Shown in pieces: positions 16,526-25,356 of a stretch of DNA of 64,000 nt. Location of the stretch: the NCBI GenBank assembly GCA_034928535.1, contig JAYFOV010000024.1, positions 49,443 to 113,442 on the forward strand, in the 5' to 3' direction. How positions within the stretch are numbered: the stretch's first letter is position 1; every line of letters begins with the position of its first letter. The position numbers and the translations under genes are program-made. Under the pieces are notes generated by a model that worked only from the letters and a program-made list of their open reading frames with translations, did not search any database and was not told the DNA's origin. Source of the stretch: CAXXOK01 sp001604115. Its GTDB lineage: Bacteria > Bacillota > Clostridia > Christensenellales > Aristaeellaceae.

Positions 16526-18154
16526 ATGCAAGCATGGCTACGCCGCGCGTTTTCCCAAACGGATGCCCCGCCGTGGCAGGGCAAGGCGCATCGCCTGTGG
16601 GTCTGGTTTTTGGCTGCCTGCCTGGCGCTGTACGGCACATATGCGCTGTACCTTTCGCAAAGCGCGCTGTTTGTGACCCCGGCGGATACGCTTGCCGCGC
16701 TGCTGTGGGCGATCCCGGTGTTTGGGCTTGTGCTTTGGCTGTTGGTGCGTCTGTGGCGCGTGCCCGGACTGCCAGCTTTTGCAGCCACGCGCAGGCAGCT
16801 GGACGCGCGGGTTTTTGTGGGCGGCACGCTGGTCACGCTCGGTATTTTGGGGGTGTACCTGCTGGCGGCCGATCCAGGCGGCGTGTCGGTGGATAGCGCC
16901 GTGCAGTGGACACAGGCCAATACCGGGGTGTTCATCAACTGGCATCCGGCGTTCCACACGCTGCTCATCCGGCTGGTGGCGCTGGTGCGCCCAAGCTATA
17001 CCTTTGCGGTGGCGGTGCAGTGCGCGGCCTTTAGCGTGGCGCTGGGCTACCTGCTGGCCACGCTGCACGCATGGGGCGCGAAAGCCGCCTGGCTGCTGCC
17101 TTTGGCAGCGCTCACCGTGGCTGCTCCCATCGTGGGTCATACCATGATGTATCTCTGGAAGGACAACGCCATGACCATCGGCGTGACTTTGCTCACGGCG
17201 CAGGCCGTCAACCTGTACCTGAGCCGCGGCCGGTGGCTTGAAAAACGCCTGAACGCCGTAGCGTTTGGGCTTACGCTGGCCTTTGTGACGCTGGTGCGGC
17301 ATAACGGGCTGCTGTTCAGCATTCCGCTGCTGTTGACGGCGCTGCTCACCTGCCGGGCACAGCTTTGGCGAGCGCTGCTGTCGGCGCTCACGCTGCTGGC
17401 AACGCTGTGGCTGGTCTTAGGGCCGCTGTATGGCGCGCTGGAGGTCACCTATCCGCAAAACGGGCTGGAGGAGGCCATAGGGCTGCCGATGACGGTCATC
17501 AGCAACATACGCAAACAAAACCCCGATGCGCTGGACGCGCAGACCCGCGCCTTTACCGACCGCATGGCGGATGACGCGGGCTGGGCGGCCTATCAGCTGG
17601 ATAATTACAACAGCATCAAGTTTGGCCGCACGCGCGCGCTCATAGCGCACACCGCGCCTGCGGAGGTGCTGCGCATGGCGGCCGGCGCCGCCAAGGCGGA
17701 TCCGCGCGGCGCGTTTTTGGCTGTGAATGGCGTGACCGATCTGGTCTGGGGGCTGGGGGATGCTGGCTCCGCCAATGTGCGGGTGCGCAACGCCGGCAAC
17801 TTGCCGGGCGTGCTGCCCACCAGCGGCCTGCGCAGGGAGGTAGGCGCGGCGCTCAAGGCCTTCATCGCCGCGCCGCTGCAGCTGGCGCCGCTGGGGTGGT
17901 ATTACAGCAACATCGGCGTTTCCTTCCTGCTGCTGCTGGTGCTGTGCCTGCGCGCCATCCGCAGGGGTGGCACACGCGCTTTGCTCCTGTGCCTGCCGAC
18001 GCTGCTTTACAACCTGGGCACCATGGCCGTGCTGTGCGGCGAGGATGCGCGGTTTTTCTCGTTCAGTCCCCTGCTGTGCACGCTCTTGCTGCCGGTGCTC
18101 CTGCGGGATGCGCCCCCGACCCAAGAACCTCACGGAGAGAAGGCGCCTGCATGA
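16526..18154 (+). CDS. Polytopic membrane protein, DUF6020-like
   Basis: A 542-residue protein with at least ten hydrophobic segments. The signature GGVSVDSAVQWTQANTG followed by NWHPAFHTLL and, later, MYLWKDNAM resembles the DUF6020 family and distantly GT-C glycosyltransferases, whose catalytic Asp lies in an early extracytoplasmic loop. The C-terminal part contains VNGVTDLVWGLGDAG in an outside loop. A glycosyltransferase role is possible but not shown. The start is ATG at 16526 after GGGAGG. Its stop overlaps the next gene by four bases. Confidence 0.6.
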   Translation: MQAWLRRAFSQTDAPPWQGKAHRLWVWFLAACLALYGTYALYLSQSALFVTPADTLAALLWAIPVFGLVLWLLVRLWRVPGLPAFAATRRQLDARVFVGGTLVTLGILGVYLLAADPGGVSVDSAVQWTQANTGVFINWHPAFHTLLIRLVALVRPSYTFAVAVQCAAFSVALGYLLATLHAWGAKAAWLLPLAALTVAAPIVGHTMMYLWKDNAMTIGVTLLTAQAVNLYLSRGRWLEKRLNAVAFGLTLAFVTLVRHNGLLFSIPLLLTALLTCRAQLWRALLSALTLLATLWLVLGPLYGALEVTYPQNGLEEAIGLPMTVISNIRKQNPDALDAQTRAFTDRMADDAGWAAYQLDNYNSIKFGRTRALIAHTAPAEVLRMAAGAAKADPRGAFLAVNGVTDLVWGLGDAGSANVRVRNAGNLPGVLPTSGLRREVGAALKAFIAAPLQLAPLGWYYSNIGVSFLLLLVLCLRAIRRGGTRALLLCLPTLLYNLGTMAVLCGEDARFFSFSPLLCTLLLPVLLRDAPPTQEPHGEKAPA

Positions 18155-18912
18155 CGCTCACCCCAACCATGCTGCTGATCGTGTGCCCGCTGGCGCTGCT
18201 GGCGGGGTTCATTGATTCCATCGCCGGCGGCGGCGGTATGATCTCGCTGCCTGCCTACTACCTGGCCGGGCTCTCGCCCGCGCTGGCATCCGGCACCAAC
18301 AAGCTGTCCGCCATGATGGGCACCGCGCTGGCCACGCGAAATTTTGCCCATGCAGGCAAGTTGGACTGGGGCATCGGGATTCCGGCGGCCATCGGCGCGC
18401 TGCTGTGCAGCGCCGTCGGGGCGCTGGTCATGGTGGCGCTGCCCCCGCGCGTGGTGCAGGTGCTGGTATTGACCTGCATCCCCATTGCGGCGGTGTTCAC
18501 GCTGCGCGGCCGCAAAGGCACGGCGCAGGCGAAGGAACGCACCCCGCAAGCCACGCGGGCCATCGCCTTGGCCATTGGTTGCGGCGTTGGGTTTTACGAT
18601 GGGCTCATCGGCCCTGGCACGGGTACGTTTCTCATCCTGTTTTTTTTACAATTGTTTGCGATGGACGCAGTGCGTGCCAGCGGCACCGCCAAGCTGGTGA
18701 ACCTTGCCAGCAATGTGGCGGCGCTGGTGAGTCTGATCCTGACCGGGGATGTGCTGTTTCTGCTTGGCTTGCCTGCCGGGCTGTGCGCGATGCTGGGGGC
18801 GGCGCTGGGCAGCAGGCTCACCATCCGCAGGGGCGGCGCGGTGGTTCGCGTGGTGATGCTGGTGGTGCTGGGGCTGCTACTTGCCAAAATGCTGATGGAT
18901 GTGCTAGGATAA
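18151..18912 (+). CDS. TauE/SafE family sulfite/anion permease
   Basis: A 253-residue membrane protein with eight hydrophobic segments. The family hallmark GFIDSIAGGGGMISLPAYYLAG opens the sequence, followed by NKLSAMMGT, and repeats as GFYDGLIGPGTGTFLILFFLQ in the second half, showing the expected inverted duplication. Members export sulfite or organosulfonates or related anions; the substrate is unknown. The ATGA start overlap with the upstream membrane protein gene indicates coupling. Confidence 0.93.
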   Translation: MTLTPTMLLIVCPLALLAGFIDSIAGGGGMISLPAYYLAGLSPALASGTNKLSAMMGTALATRNFAHAGKLDWGIGIPAAIGALLCSAVGALVMVALPPRVVQVLVLTCIPIAAVFTLRGRKGTAQAKERTPQATRAIALAIGCGVGFYDGLIGPGTGTFLILFFLQLFAMDAVRASGTAKLVNLASNVAALVSLILTGDVLFLLGLPAGLCAMLGAALGSRLTIRRGGAVVRVVMLVVLGLLLAKMLMDVLG

Positions 18913-18955
18913 ACCGATTCCGAAACGGCGTACAGCGTTGAAAGGGGTTACGGGA

Positions 18956-19339
18956 ATGGCCGAGAAAAAGGGCGAAATCTTCCTTAGCCTGCCTGCGGAC
19001 AGGGAGTTTGTGCTGCTCGCGCGCATGGCCATCAGTGGCCTTGGCATGCTGGCGGGGCTGGATGTGGATTTGATCGACGATCTGCGCACCGCCACGGATG
19101 AATGCTGCGATTGCCTGCTGCACCAGCCGCTGGCCGCCGACCGTCTGGAACTGAAGGCCAGCATGCACAGCGGGCGGCTGCACTGCTGTCTCAATGCCAT
19201 CCGTTCTCAGGGACAGTCCGATTTGCCAATGAACGATCTGGAAATCACCCGGGGCGTGCTGGAAACACTGATGCCCGACGTGACGCTGGAGTGTGATTCC
19301 TGCGGCGTGGGATCCATCGGTTTTTCCCTCCCTGTGTAA
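18956..19339 (+). CDS. Degenerate anti-sigma factor of the RsbW/SpoIIAB type
   Basis: A 127-residue protein just upstream of a sigma factor. LPADREFVLLARMAISGLG and IDDLRTATDECCDCLL follow the N-terminal strands and the N-box helix of GHKL serine kinases such as SpoIIAB and RsbW, and the C-terminus VGSIGFSLPV fits the last strand. The N box here reads TDECCDCLL: the Glu is kept but the conserved Asn is Asp, and the G1 motif (DxGxG) is not visible. It may bind the sigma factor without phosphorylating a partner. The start is ATG at 18956. No anti-anti-sigma gene is present. Confidence 0.7.
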   Translation: MAEKKGEIFLSLPADREFVLLARMAISGLGMLAGLDVDLIDDLRTATDECCDCLLHQPLAADRLELKASMHSGRLHCCLNAIRSQGQSDLPMNDLEITRGVLETLMPDVTLECDSCGVGSIGFSLPV

Positions 19340-19354
19340 AGGGTCGGTGGCGTA

Positions 19355-20092
19355 ATGAATGATGATCGCCTGGTACCGCTTCTTGAGCAATATGCGGAGC
19401 ACCGCTCGCCCGCGCTGCGCGACGAGCTGGTCGAAAGCTATCTGCCCCTGGCGCGCGCCGTGGCGCGGCGCTTTGAGGGGCGTGGGGCGGAGCGCGAGGA
19501 TTTGCAGCAGGTGGCAAGCATCGCGCTCATGAAAGCCGTGGAGCGCTTTGAGCCGGAGCGCGGGTTCCGGTTTGTTACGTATGCCATTCCCACCATCGCG
19601 GGGGATGTGCGCAATTACCTGCGCGATAAGGCCAGCGGCATGCGCGTGCCGCGGGATGCGCGCCAAAAACTATACAAAATGCAGCAGATCCGCGAGCAGT
19701 TCGAGCGGGAGCATATGCGGGAGCCCAGCGCGCGGGAGCTGGCCGATGCCATGCAGATCCCGCCGGATGAGCTGCTGATGCTGCTGGATCTGCGAAATCA
19801 GACGGACGTCGCGTCGCTGGATGCGCCTGTGAGCGAGGAGAGCGAAGCGGATCTGAGCGCCATGCTCGGCACCACAGACGTGGGGTATGAGCGTGTGGAG
19901 CAGGCGCAGTGGATGAGCTGGATCCTCAGCAAGGTGGATGATAAGGAGCGGCAGCTCCTCACCCTGCGCTACCGCGACCGCCTTGGGCAGCGGGAAACTG
20001 CCAAACGGCTGGGCGTATCGCAAATGCAGGTATCCCGCATGGAACGGCGCGTGCTGGCACGCCTGCGTGCCATTGAAGAAAACGGCGCCTGA
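19355..20092 (+). CDS. RNA polymerase sigma factor of the SigB/SigF type
   Basis: A 245-residue sigma-70 family protein. Region 2 is at residues about 25-100 (LVESYLPLARAVARRFEGRG, DLQQVASIALMKAVERFEP, GFRFVTYAIPTIAGDVRNYLRD), region 3 follows (PSARELADAMQIPPDELLMLL), and region 4 is C-terminal with a helix-turn-helix (QRETAKRLGVSQMQVSRMERRVLARL). The overall pattern is closest to general-stress SigB and forespore SigF. It starts 15 bases after the anti-sigma gene, so the two form a partner-switching-like pair. Which genes it controls cannot be read here. Confidence 0.93.
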   Translation: MNDDRLVPLLEQYAEHRSPALRDELVESYLPLARAVARRFEGRGAEREDLQQVASIALMKAVERFEPERGFRFVTYAIPTIAGDVRNYLRDKASGMRVPRDARQKLYKMQQIREQFEREHMREPSARELADAMQIPPDELLMLLDLRNQTDVASLDAPVSEESEADLSAMLGTTDVGYERVEQAQWMSWILSKVDDKERQLLTLRYRDRLGQRETAKRLGVSQMQVSRMERRVLARLRAIEENGA

Positions 20093-20223
20093 CAGGCGCT
20101 GGGAGCAACGGGTGCGCGGCCGGCCTGCTGCCTGGCCGGGCGGCTCGGCCGCGCCCAGCACCGCAAACCAGACCGTATTTTGAAACCGGCATACCGGATT
20201 TGGCGATAGAAGGGAGATATGTG
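20093..20223. other. Spacer before the HlyD-like gene
   Basis: No gene or clear promoter. A GC-rich stretch (GCCGGCCTGCTGCCTGGCCGG) may form a hairpin that ends sigma-factor transcription, but there is no U tract. Confidence 0.35.
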
Positions 20224-22044
20224 ATGCAAGGCAATGGCATGAATGGGCAATGGACGCCGGAACAGATGGCCCAGTGGCAAGCCATGCAGAGCATGACCCC
20301 GGAACAGGCCGCCCAGTGGCTTGCCACCCAAGGCATGACCCCGGAAATGGCCGCACAGTGGCAAGCATTGCGCACAGGGGCGCAGCAAGGCTGGCCGGCC
20401 AATCAACCCATGCCCGGCGCGCAGACTCAGGCATGGCAGGCCGTCACGCCGGAGGCTGCCGCGCAGTGGCAGGCGATGCAAGCCATGCCCGGCGCACCTT
20501 GGCAGGCTGCGCAGGGTGTGCCCGGCGCGCAGACCCAGGCATGGCAGGCTGTCACGCCGGAAGCTGCCGCGCAGTGGCAAGCCATGCAAGCCGTGCCCGG
20601 CGCGCAGACCCAGGCTTGGCAGGGAATCACCCCGGAACAGGCGGCGCAGTGGCAGGCCGCGCAAAGCGCACAGGCAGGCGCACCGCAACCCGCCATGCAG
20701 GGCATGACTGAGGCGCAATGGGCGCAGTGGCAGGCAGCCCAGCTGGGCATGAGCCCCGAGCAGCTGCTGGAATGGCAGGCGGTCCAGAAGGCCAAGGCTG
20801 CCGTGAAAGCCAAAAAAGAGCGCAAGGAACAGCGCAGGCAAAAACGCAGGCAGCGCAGCCGTTTCAGCCGGATCATGCAAACCATGCTCATTGTAGCGGT
20901 GGTGGCGGGCGGCGTGCTTTTTGGCCTGAACGCCATGCAGGGCAGCAAACCCACCACTGCCGTGATCGAATCCGGCACGCTGGGCACCATCCACCGCGGG
21001 GATGCGATGATCGTGCGCAACGAAACCGTCTACAGCGATGAAGGCGTGCAGAGCATCGATTACAAGGCGCAGGAAGGCAGCGTGGTCTACCGGGGGGATG
21101 TGGTGTGCTATGTGTACTCCACCGGCTACTCCACCAAAGCCATGACCACGCTGCAGGATTACCGCGACCAGATCAAGGACTATCAGCAAACCCTGCTGGC
21201 CGGTGAAACGGCCTATGACCAGAAAATGACTCGGCTGGAGACCGATGTGGTGCAGCGCGGTCTGGAGGTGCGCTCGCTGGTGCAAGGCCAGCGCGGCAAC
21301 CTGATCAACCAGGAAACCATCCTGGCCACGGCCATCAATGAGCGCCAAAAATACTTCCGCAGCAAATACTCCTCCGATATGCGCCTGAACCGCCTTTTTG
21401 ACGATGAGGAAACCCAGCAGCAGAGCATCGACGGATGGATCAAACAGCGCGCAGCCACGCAGGAGAGCATCATCAGCTTCTATACCGACGGCTACGAGGC
21501 CGCGCTTACCCCCGATAAATTTCAGGTATATACCCCGGCCGAAGTGCGCGCCATGTTCGCCGGGAAAAAACCGGAGTTGGCGGCCAGCGAGCGCGGCAAG
21601 ACGGACATCTACCGGCTGGTCAAAAAGAGCAACTATGCGGTGCTCATGCTCATCAAGGACAGCGTATGGACGCCTGTGGAGGGCACCTCCTACAAGCTGA
21701 TGCTGGAGCAGTTTTCCAACACGACGGTGGATGCGCAGGTACTCAGCTACACCCGTGCCAGCGGCGAGCTGCTGGTGCGCCTGGCCGTGCTGGGCGAGGT
21801 GGATCCGGTGCTGTACATGCGCACCTGCCAGGCCGAGCTGGGCGAATATGCCGATGGGTTGCTGGTGCCCGCCAATGCCATCTATACGCAAAACGAGCAA
21901 AAGGGCGTGGTGCGCATCAATGATGATGGCACGCAGGTGTTCATCCCGGTGGATATTCTCGCGCGGCAGGGGGACAAGGTGTTCATCTCCGCCATCCAGA
22001 CGGGGGTAATCGCAACGGGGCAGCGGGTCAGGCTGTTCCGCTAA
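20224..22044 (+). CDS. HlyD-like membrane protein with Gln/Trp repeat N-terminus
   Basis: A 606-residue protein. Residues 1-180 are a low-complexity region built from variants of TPEQAAQWQAMQ and PGAQTQAWQA; a Lys/Arg-rich stretch follows (AKKERKEQRRQKRRQRSRF), then a single membrane helix at about 219-240 (MLIVAVVAGGVLFGL). The outside part resembles HlyD-type adaptors: a barrel-sandwich segment (YKAQEGSVVYRGDVVCYVYS), a long helical stretch and a final VFISAIQTGVIATGQRV. Clostridia carry a HlyD-like gene before yggS-sepF, so it probably acts in division or envelope work. The start is ATG at 20224 after GAAGGGAG. Confidence 0.75.
   Translation: MQGNGMNGQWTPEQMAQWQAMQSMTPEQAAQWLATQGMTPEMAAQWQALRTGAQQGWPANQPMPGAQTQAWQAVTPEAAAQWQAMQAMPGAPWQAAQGVPGAQTQAWQAVTPEAAAQWQAMQAVPGAQTQAWQGITPEQAAQWQAAQSAQAGAPQPAMQGMTEAQWAQWQAAQLGMSPEQLLEWQAVQKAKAAVKAKKERKEQRRQKRRQRSRFSRIMQTMLIVAVVAGGVLFGLNAMQGSKPTTAVIESGTLGTIHRGDAMIVRNETVYSDEGVQSIDYKAQEGSVVYRGDVVCYVYSTGYSTKAMTTLQDYRDQIKDYQQTLLAGETAYDQKMTRLETDVVQRGLEVRSLVQGQRGNLINQETILATAINERQKYFRSKYSSDMRLNRLFDDEETQQQSIDGWIKQRAATQESIISFYTDGYEAALTPDKFQVYTPAEVRAMFAGKKPELAASERGKTDIYRLVKKSNYAVLMLIKDSVWTPVEGTSYKLMLEQFSNTTVDAQVLSYTRASGELLVRLAVLGEVDPVLYMRTCQAELGEYADGLLVPANAIYTQNEQKGVVRINDDGTQVFIPVDILARQGDKVFISAIQTGVIATGQRVRLFR
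20412..20690 (+). repeat. Imperfect tandem repeat coding for the Gln/Trp-rich region
   Basis: The unit coding for PGAQTQAWQAVTPEAAAQWQ occurs three times with slight changes, the first two with the same following QAMQA stretch. Nucleotide identity between copies looks high, which suggests recent slippage or recombination. Confidence 0.75.
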
Positions 22045-22059
22045 AGGGGGATCATACGC

Positions 22060-22800
22060 ATGGAGGATGTACTGGCGCAGGCTGGCGGCGCGCCGCAGGC
22101 CGCGCTGCTGGAAAACGTTCCCGCGGATGCGCTGGCCGCCAATGTGGCGCAGGTGCAGGCGGTGCTGGCGCATAACACCTACCAGGATCAGCCGCCAGCC
22201 AGGCTGGTGGCCGTGACCAAAACCGTAGCGCCCGCGGTGGTCAACGCGCTCAAGCCCCTTGGCGTGCTGGATATCGGCGAAAATCGCGTGCAGGTGGCGG
22301 TGCCCAAACTGGCCATGCTGGACGAGGGTTTTCGCCTGCATTGGATCGGAAGGTTGCAAACCAACAAAGTTAAAGATATAATAGAGAAAGTGTGGTTGCT
22401 CCACGCGCTGGACAGGCTTGCCCTGGCCGAGGAAGTGGAGCGCCGCGCCGACCAGCGCGGGGTCACGGTGGATGCGCTGGTGCAGGTGAACATCGCCGGA
22501 GAGTCGCAAAAGGCCGGCTTTTCAGTGGCTGAGGTGCGCCCTTTTCTACGCCGCATGAAGAATTACCGTTGCCTGCGCGTGCGCGGGCTCATGGCCATCA
22601 TGCCTTTCATTGAGGATGAGGCGCAGCTGACCGGCTACTTCCGCGCGATGCGGGCGCTCTTTGACGCGCTGGCCGCGGAGGGGTTTGCCGGTGTGCGCAT
22701 GGAGGAGCTCTCTATGGGCATGAGCCATGATTATGCCATTGCCGCCCGTGAGGGCGCGACCATGGTGCGCGTTGGCACCGCGCTGTACCGCGCCCCGTGA
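22060..22800 (+). CDS. YggS family pyridoxal phosphate homeostasis protein
   Basis: A 246-residue PLP-binding protein of the alanine racemase-like barrel fold. LVAVTKTVAPAVVNALKPLG has the PLP lysine in VTK, and IGENRVQ, LHWIGRLQTNKVK and LSMGMSHDYAIAAREGATMVRVGTALY are the strongly conserved segments. YggS/YlmE binds PLP, has no known catalytic reaction and keeps PLP and amino acid pools stable. It heads the conserved sepF-yggT-ylmH-divIVA cluster and starts 16 bases after the HlyD-like gene. Confidence 0.95.
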   Translation: MEDVLAQAGGAPQAALLENVPADALAANVAQVQAVLAHNTYQDQPPARLVAVTKTVAPAVVNALKPLGVLDIGENRVQVAVPKLAMLDEGFRLHWIGRLQTNKVKDIIEKVWLLHALDRLALAEEVERRADQRGVTVDALVQVNIAGESQKAGFSVAEVRPFLRRMKNYRCLRVRGLMAIMPFIEDEAQLTGYFRAMRALFDALAAEGFAGVRMEELSMGMSHDYAIAAREGATMVRVGTALYRAP

Positions 22801-22886
22801 CGGGCGCATTGCACAACAGTCTCGGCTGCCTCGCCTGGCCGCCTTGATGGCGGAATGGGCGACAGCATTTGCAGGAGGTAAAACGC

Positions 22887-24182
22887 TTGGGTGTGTTCCA
22901 GAAGGTCAACGAATGGTTGGCCGAAAAAGGCGATCGGATCGCCCGTGGTGGGGATGCTGGCCGAACTGCAAACAATGCTTACTACGCCTCGGCCGAGGCG
23001 CAGCAGGTGTTTGGCGGCGCATCCAAAACCGCACAGGACGCCCAGGCTGTGGGCGGCGATACCGCCAGAACCGCCCCGGCAGACCGTTTTGGCGGCGATA
23101 CCGCGGACAAGTACGGCGGCCGTGTGCCTTATAAAAGCCAGAAGGATATGCAGGCCGAGGCAGAAAGCCAGCGCCAGCAGGCGGAGGAGATGCAACGCCG
23201 CCAGATGACGGCCCAGCAGCAGCAAAAAACGCAGCAATTTGGCCGCGCGCCCGCGCAGGCCGCCTATGCCCAACAACCCCAGGCGCAGCAGGGTAACGTG
23301 CTGCCGTTCCCCGGCATGATCCGCGGGCCGGAGGGCAATTACTATGCGCATGTGGAATATGTCGTGCTGTTGCGCAGCCGCAACGAGTGCACCAAGGTGA
23401 TCGAGTACATCAAGGCCAACGCCTCCGTATTTCTGAACATGGAGTTCATCGCCAATGACAGCGAGCGCCAGCGGTGCGTGGACATGCTCAGCGGCGCAGC
23501 CTATACGCTGGGCTGCACGCTCAGCAAAATTTCCCAGCGCGGGATTTACCTGATTTCTTCCCCCTCGGTGTATGTGGTCATCGATCCGGCGATGCAGAAA
23601 TTTGCCGCGGCGCCGGAATCGCAGGGCTATGTGCGCCCCGAGTATGCCAACCCCGCCAATTACGGCGCGGCCGCACAAGGCTATGCCGCACCGGTCGGCA
23701 ATTATGCGCAACCAGTGATGGGCGCCCGCACGGCGGCCTATGCGCAGCAGGGTGCCTATGCGGCGGTACAGAATCCGGCGGCCTATGCCGCGCAGGAAAC
23801 CGAGCGCTATGCTACAGCGCCTGCGGCGGCCTATCCTGCACCTACGGAGCGCTTTGCCGCACAGAATACAGCCGCCTATGCCGCGCCGGGAGCCAGGACT
23901 GCGCCCTATGCCGCGCAGCCTGCGGGTAATTATAGCGCACCCTACCCAGCCCAGCAGACTGGCGCCTACGCCGCACAGGCCGCAGCGCCATACAGCGCGC
24001 AGGCGGCAGTGGGCTATGGCGCAGGCGCGCAGACGGGTGCGTTCCCGCCGCAGCGGGAGGGCTACGCGGCGCCCGGGGGCATGGCCACACCGGCGGCAGG
24101 CACGCCGCAGCGCAGGCCGGGGGCTCCCTTCGGTATGCAGGGCGCTTTTGTCAAAAGTGCCGAGGGCGGCCAAACCCGCTAA
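22887..24182 (+). CDS. sepF: SepF cell division protein with long Ala/Tyr-rich tail
   Basis: A 431-residue protein, more than twice the usual SepF length. It starts at TTG 22887, eight bases after a perfect AGGAGG; the N-terminus GVFQKVNEWLAEKGDRI may be the membrane-binding helix. A Gln-rich linker leads to the SepF domain at about 137-245 (GNVLPFPG, VEYVVLLRSRNECTKVIEYI, MLSGAAYTLGCTLSKISQRGIYLISS). Residues 245-431 are a disordered tail full of AAYAAQ, NYAQP and APYAAQ repeats rich in Ala, Tyr, Gln and Pro. SepF anchors FtsZ to the membrane; the tail is not standard. Confidence 0.9.
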   Translation: MGVFQKVNEWLAEKGDRIARGGDAGRTANNAYYASAEAQQVFGGASKTAQDAQAVGGDTARTAPADRFGGDTADKYGGRVPYKSQKDMQAEAESQRQQAEEMQRRQMTAQQQQKTQQFGRAPAQAAYAQQPQAQQGNVLPFPGMIRGPEGNYYAHVEYVVLLRSRNECTKVIEYIKANASVFLNMEFIANDSERQRCVDMLSGAAYTLGCTLSKISQRGIYLISSPSVYVVIDPAMQKFAAAPESQGYVRPEYANPANYGAAAQGYAAPVGNYAQPVMGARTAAYAQQGAYAAVQNPAAYAAQETERYATAPAAAYPAPTERFAAQNTAAYAAPGARTAPYAAQPAGNYSAPYPAQQTGAYAAQAAAPYSAQAAVGYGAGAQTGAFPPQREGYAAPGGMATPAAGTPQRRPGAPFGMQGAFVKSAEGGQTR

Positions 24183-24280
24183 GGCGGCAAACCTTACCAC
24201 GCGCCCGGCAGGCGCAGCATGGCCGGATCTCCGGCGATGGAACACCCCGTGACCCAAACCACCTTTAGGGAGGGATATGG

Positions 24281-24571
24281 ATGCTATCTGGTCTGTTGCG
24301 TTTTATCTTTGATATCCTGATCTTTCTGGTCAACATTGCTTCGTGGGCACTGCTGGTGTATGTGATCATGACGTTGGTCGCCCCGCAGAACAAATATACC
24401 TTGCTGATCGGCAAGTATGTGGAGCCGCTGCTCGCCCCCGTGCGTACGCTGATCGGCCGCTTCCTGCCCAGCCTTGCGAAGCTCCATGTGGATGTATCGC
24501 CCATCGGGCTGTGGCTATTGCTCAATATTGCGGAGTGGCTGCTCAGGCTGCTCAAGGGCATCCTGCTGTAA
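24281..24571 (+). CDS. YggT family membrane protein
   Basis: A 96-residue protein with two membrane helices (FIFDILIFLVNIASWALLVYV and the C-terminal GLWLLLNIAEWLLRLLKGILL) separated by a loop with VEPLLAPVRTLIGRFLP, the conserved YggT pattern of PLLxPxRxLIxxxxP. The family is unassigned biochemically but sits with sepF in division clusters and with chloroplast division genes elsewhere. It is expressed between sepF and ylmH, with a one-base overlap (TAATG) with the latter. Confidence 0.92.
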   Translation: MLSGLLRFIFDILIFLVNIASWALLVYVIMTLVAPQNKYTLLIGKYVEPLLAPVRTLIGRFLPSLAKLHVDVSPIGLWLLLNIAEWLLRLLKGILL

Positions 24572-25326
24572 TGCCGCCCGGAGCCGAACCGCCGATGGCG
24601 TTTGCGCGCCTGTTGGAGTTGGCCGCCTCGGCAGATCGGCAAGGGCGTTGCCGCTTTACGCCGTTTTTGACGCCCCCGGAAGCGGAGCTGGCGCTGGCCG
24701 CTGCCAAGCGCGCGGGGGTGGCGGCTGCCCGTCAGGGCGGCTACCCGGATGCGGAGCGCACCATAGTACGGTTTTGTCCGCCTATGGTCGAGGAGGAGCC
24801 CTTTCCCATCGCCACCGTGGAGGTGACCTGGCCGCATGCGGATGCGCCGGAACACCGCGATCTGCTGGGTGCGCTGATGGGGTTGGGCGTGAAACGTGCG
24901 CGCACCGGGGATATCCTCCTGACCGGGGATCATGCTTTTCTGTTTGTGGAGGCGGCGCTCGCAGGCGTGGTGCTCGGAGGGCTTTTGGAAGCCGGACGCA
25001 CGCATGTGCAGACGCGCCTGGTAGATCAGATCCCCGAAACGACTATGCCCGAGGGGCAAGAGATACGTTTTACCGTGCAAACCGCACGGCTGGACGCGAT
25101 CGTGGCGGATGGGTTTCACCTCTCGCGCGGCAGCGCCGCAGACCTGATCCAAAACGGTGGCGTTAAATTGCGGCATGCGCAAACCCTGCGCCCGGATGCG
25201 CGCGTTGCGCCGGGCGATGCGGTTTCCGTGCGCGGGCATGGCCGCCTGACGGTGGTGGCCATCGGCGATCCGACTCGCAAAGGACGGCTTCCGGTGACCG
25301 CCATGCGCTTTGGCGCACTGCGGTGA
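24571..25326 (+). CDS. YlmH-type S4 domain RNA-binding protein
   Basis: A 251-residue protein. FTPFLTPPEAELALAA near the start is the family hallmark, the middle contains GALMGLGVKRARTGDILL, and residues about 175-240 are an S4 RNA-binding domain (LDAIVADGFHLSRGSAADLIQNGGVKL...DAVSVRGHGRL). In Bacillus YlmH acts in ribosome-associated quality control with peptidyl-tRNA on stalled subunits. ATG at 24571 overlaps the yggT stop; ATG at 24595 is an alternative start. It belongs to the division cluster. Confidence 0.92.
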   Translation: MPPGAEPPMAFARLLELAASADRQGRCRFTPFLTPPEAELALAAAKRAGVAAARQGGYPDAERTIVRFCPPMVEEEPFPIATVEVTWPHADAPEHRDLLGALMGLGVKRARTGDILLTGDHAFLFVEAALAGVVLGGLLEAGRTHVQTRLVDQIPETTMPEGQEIRFTVQTARLDAIVADGFHLSRGSAADLIQNGGVKLRHAQTLRPDARVAPGDAVSVRGHGRLTVVAIGDPTRKGRLPVTAMRFGALR

Positions 25327-25356
25327 TGGGATTTTGAGTACGAAAGGAGCAATATC

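Noticed and set aside
20412..20690. CRISPR-like array
   Set aside because: The repeats are in-frame coding repeats of unequal length without spacers.
19969..22509. Long antisense frame opposite the HlyD-like and yggS genes
   Set aside because: His/Gly/Leu-rich translation without domains; no start site.
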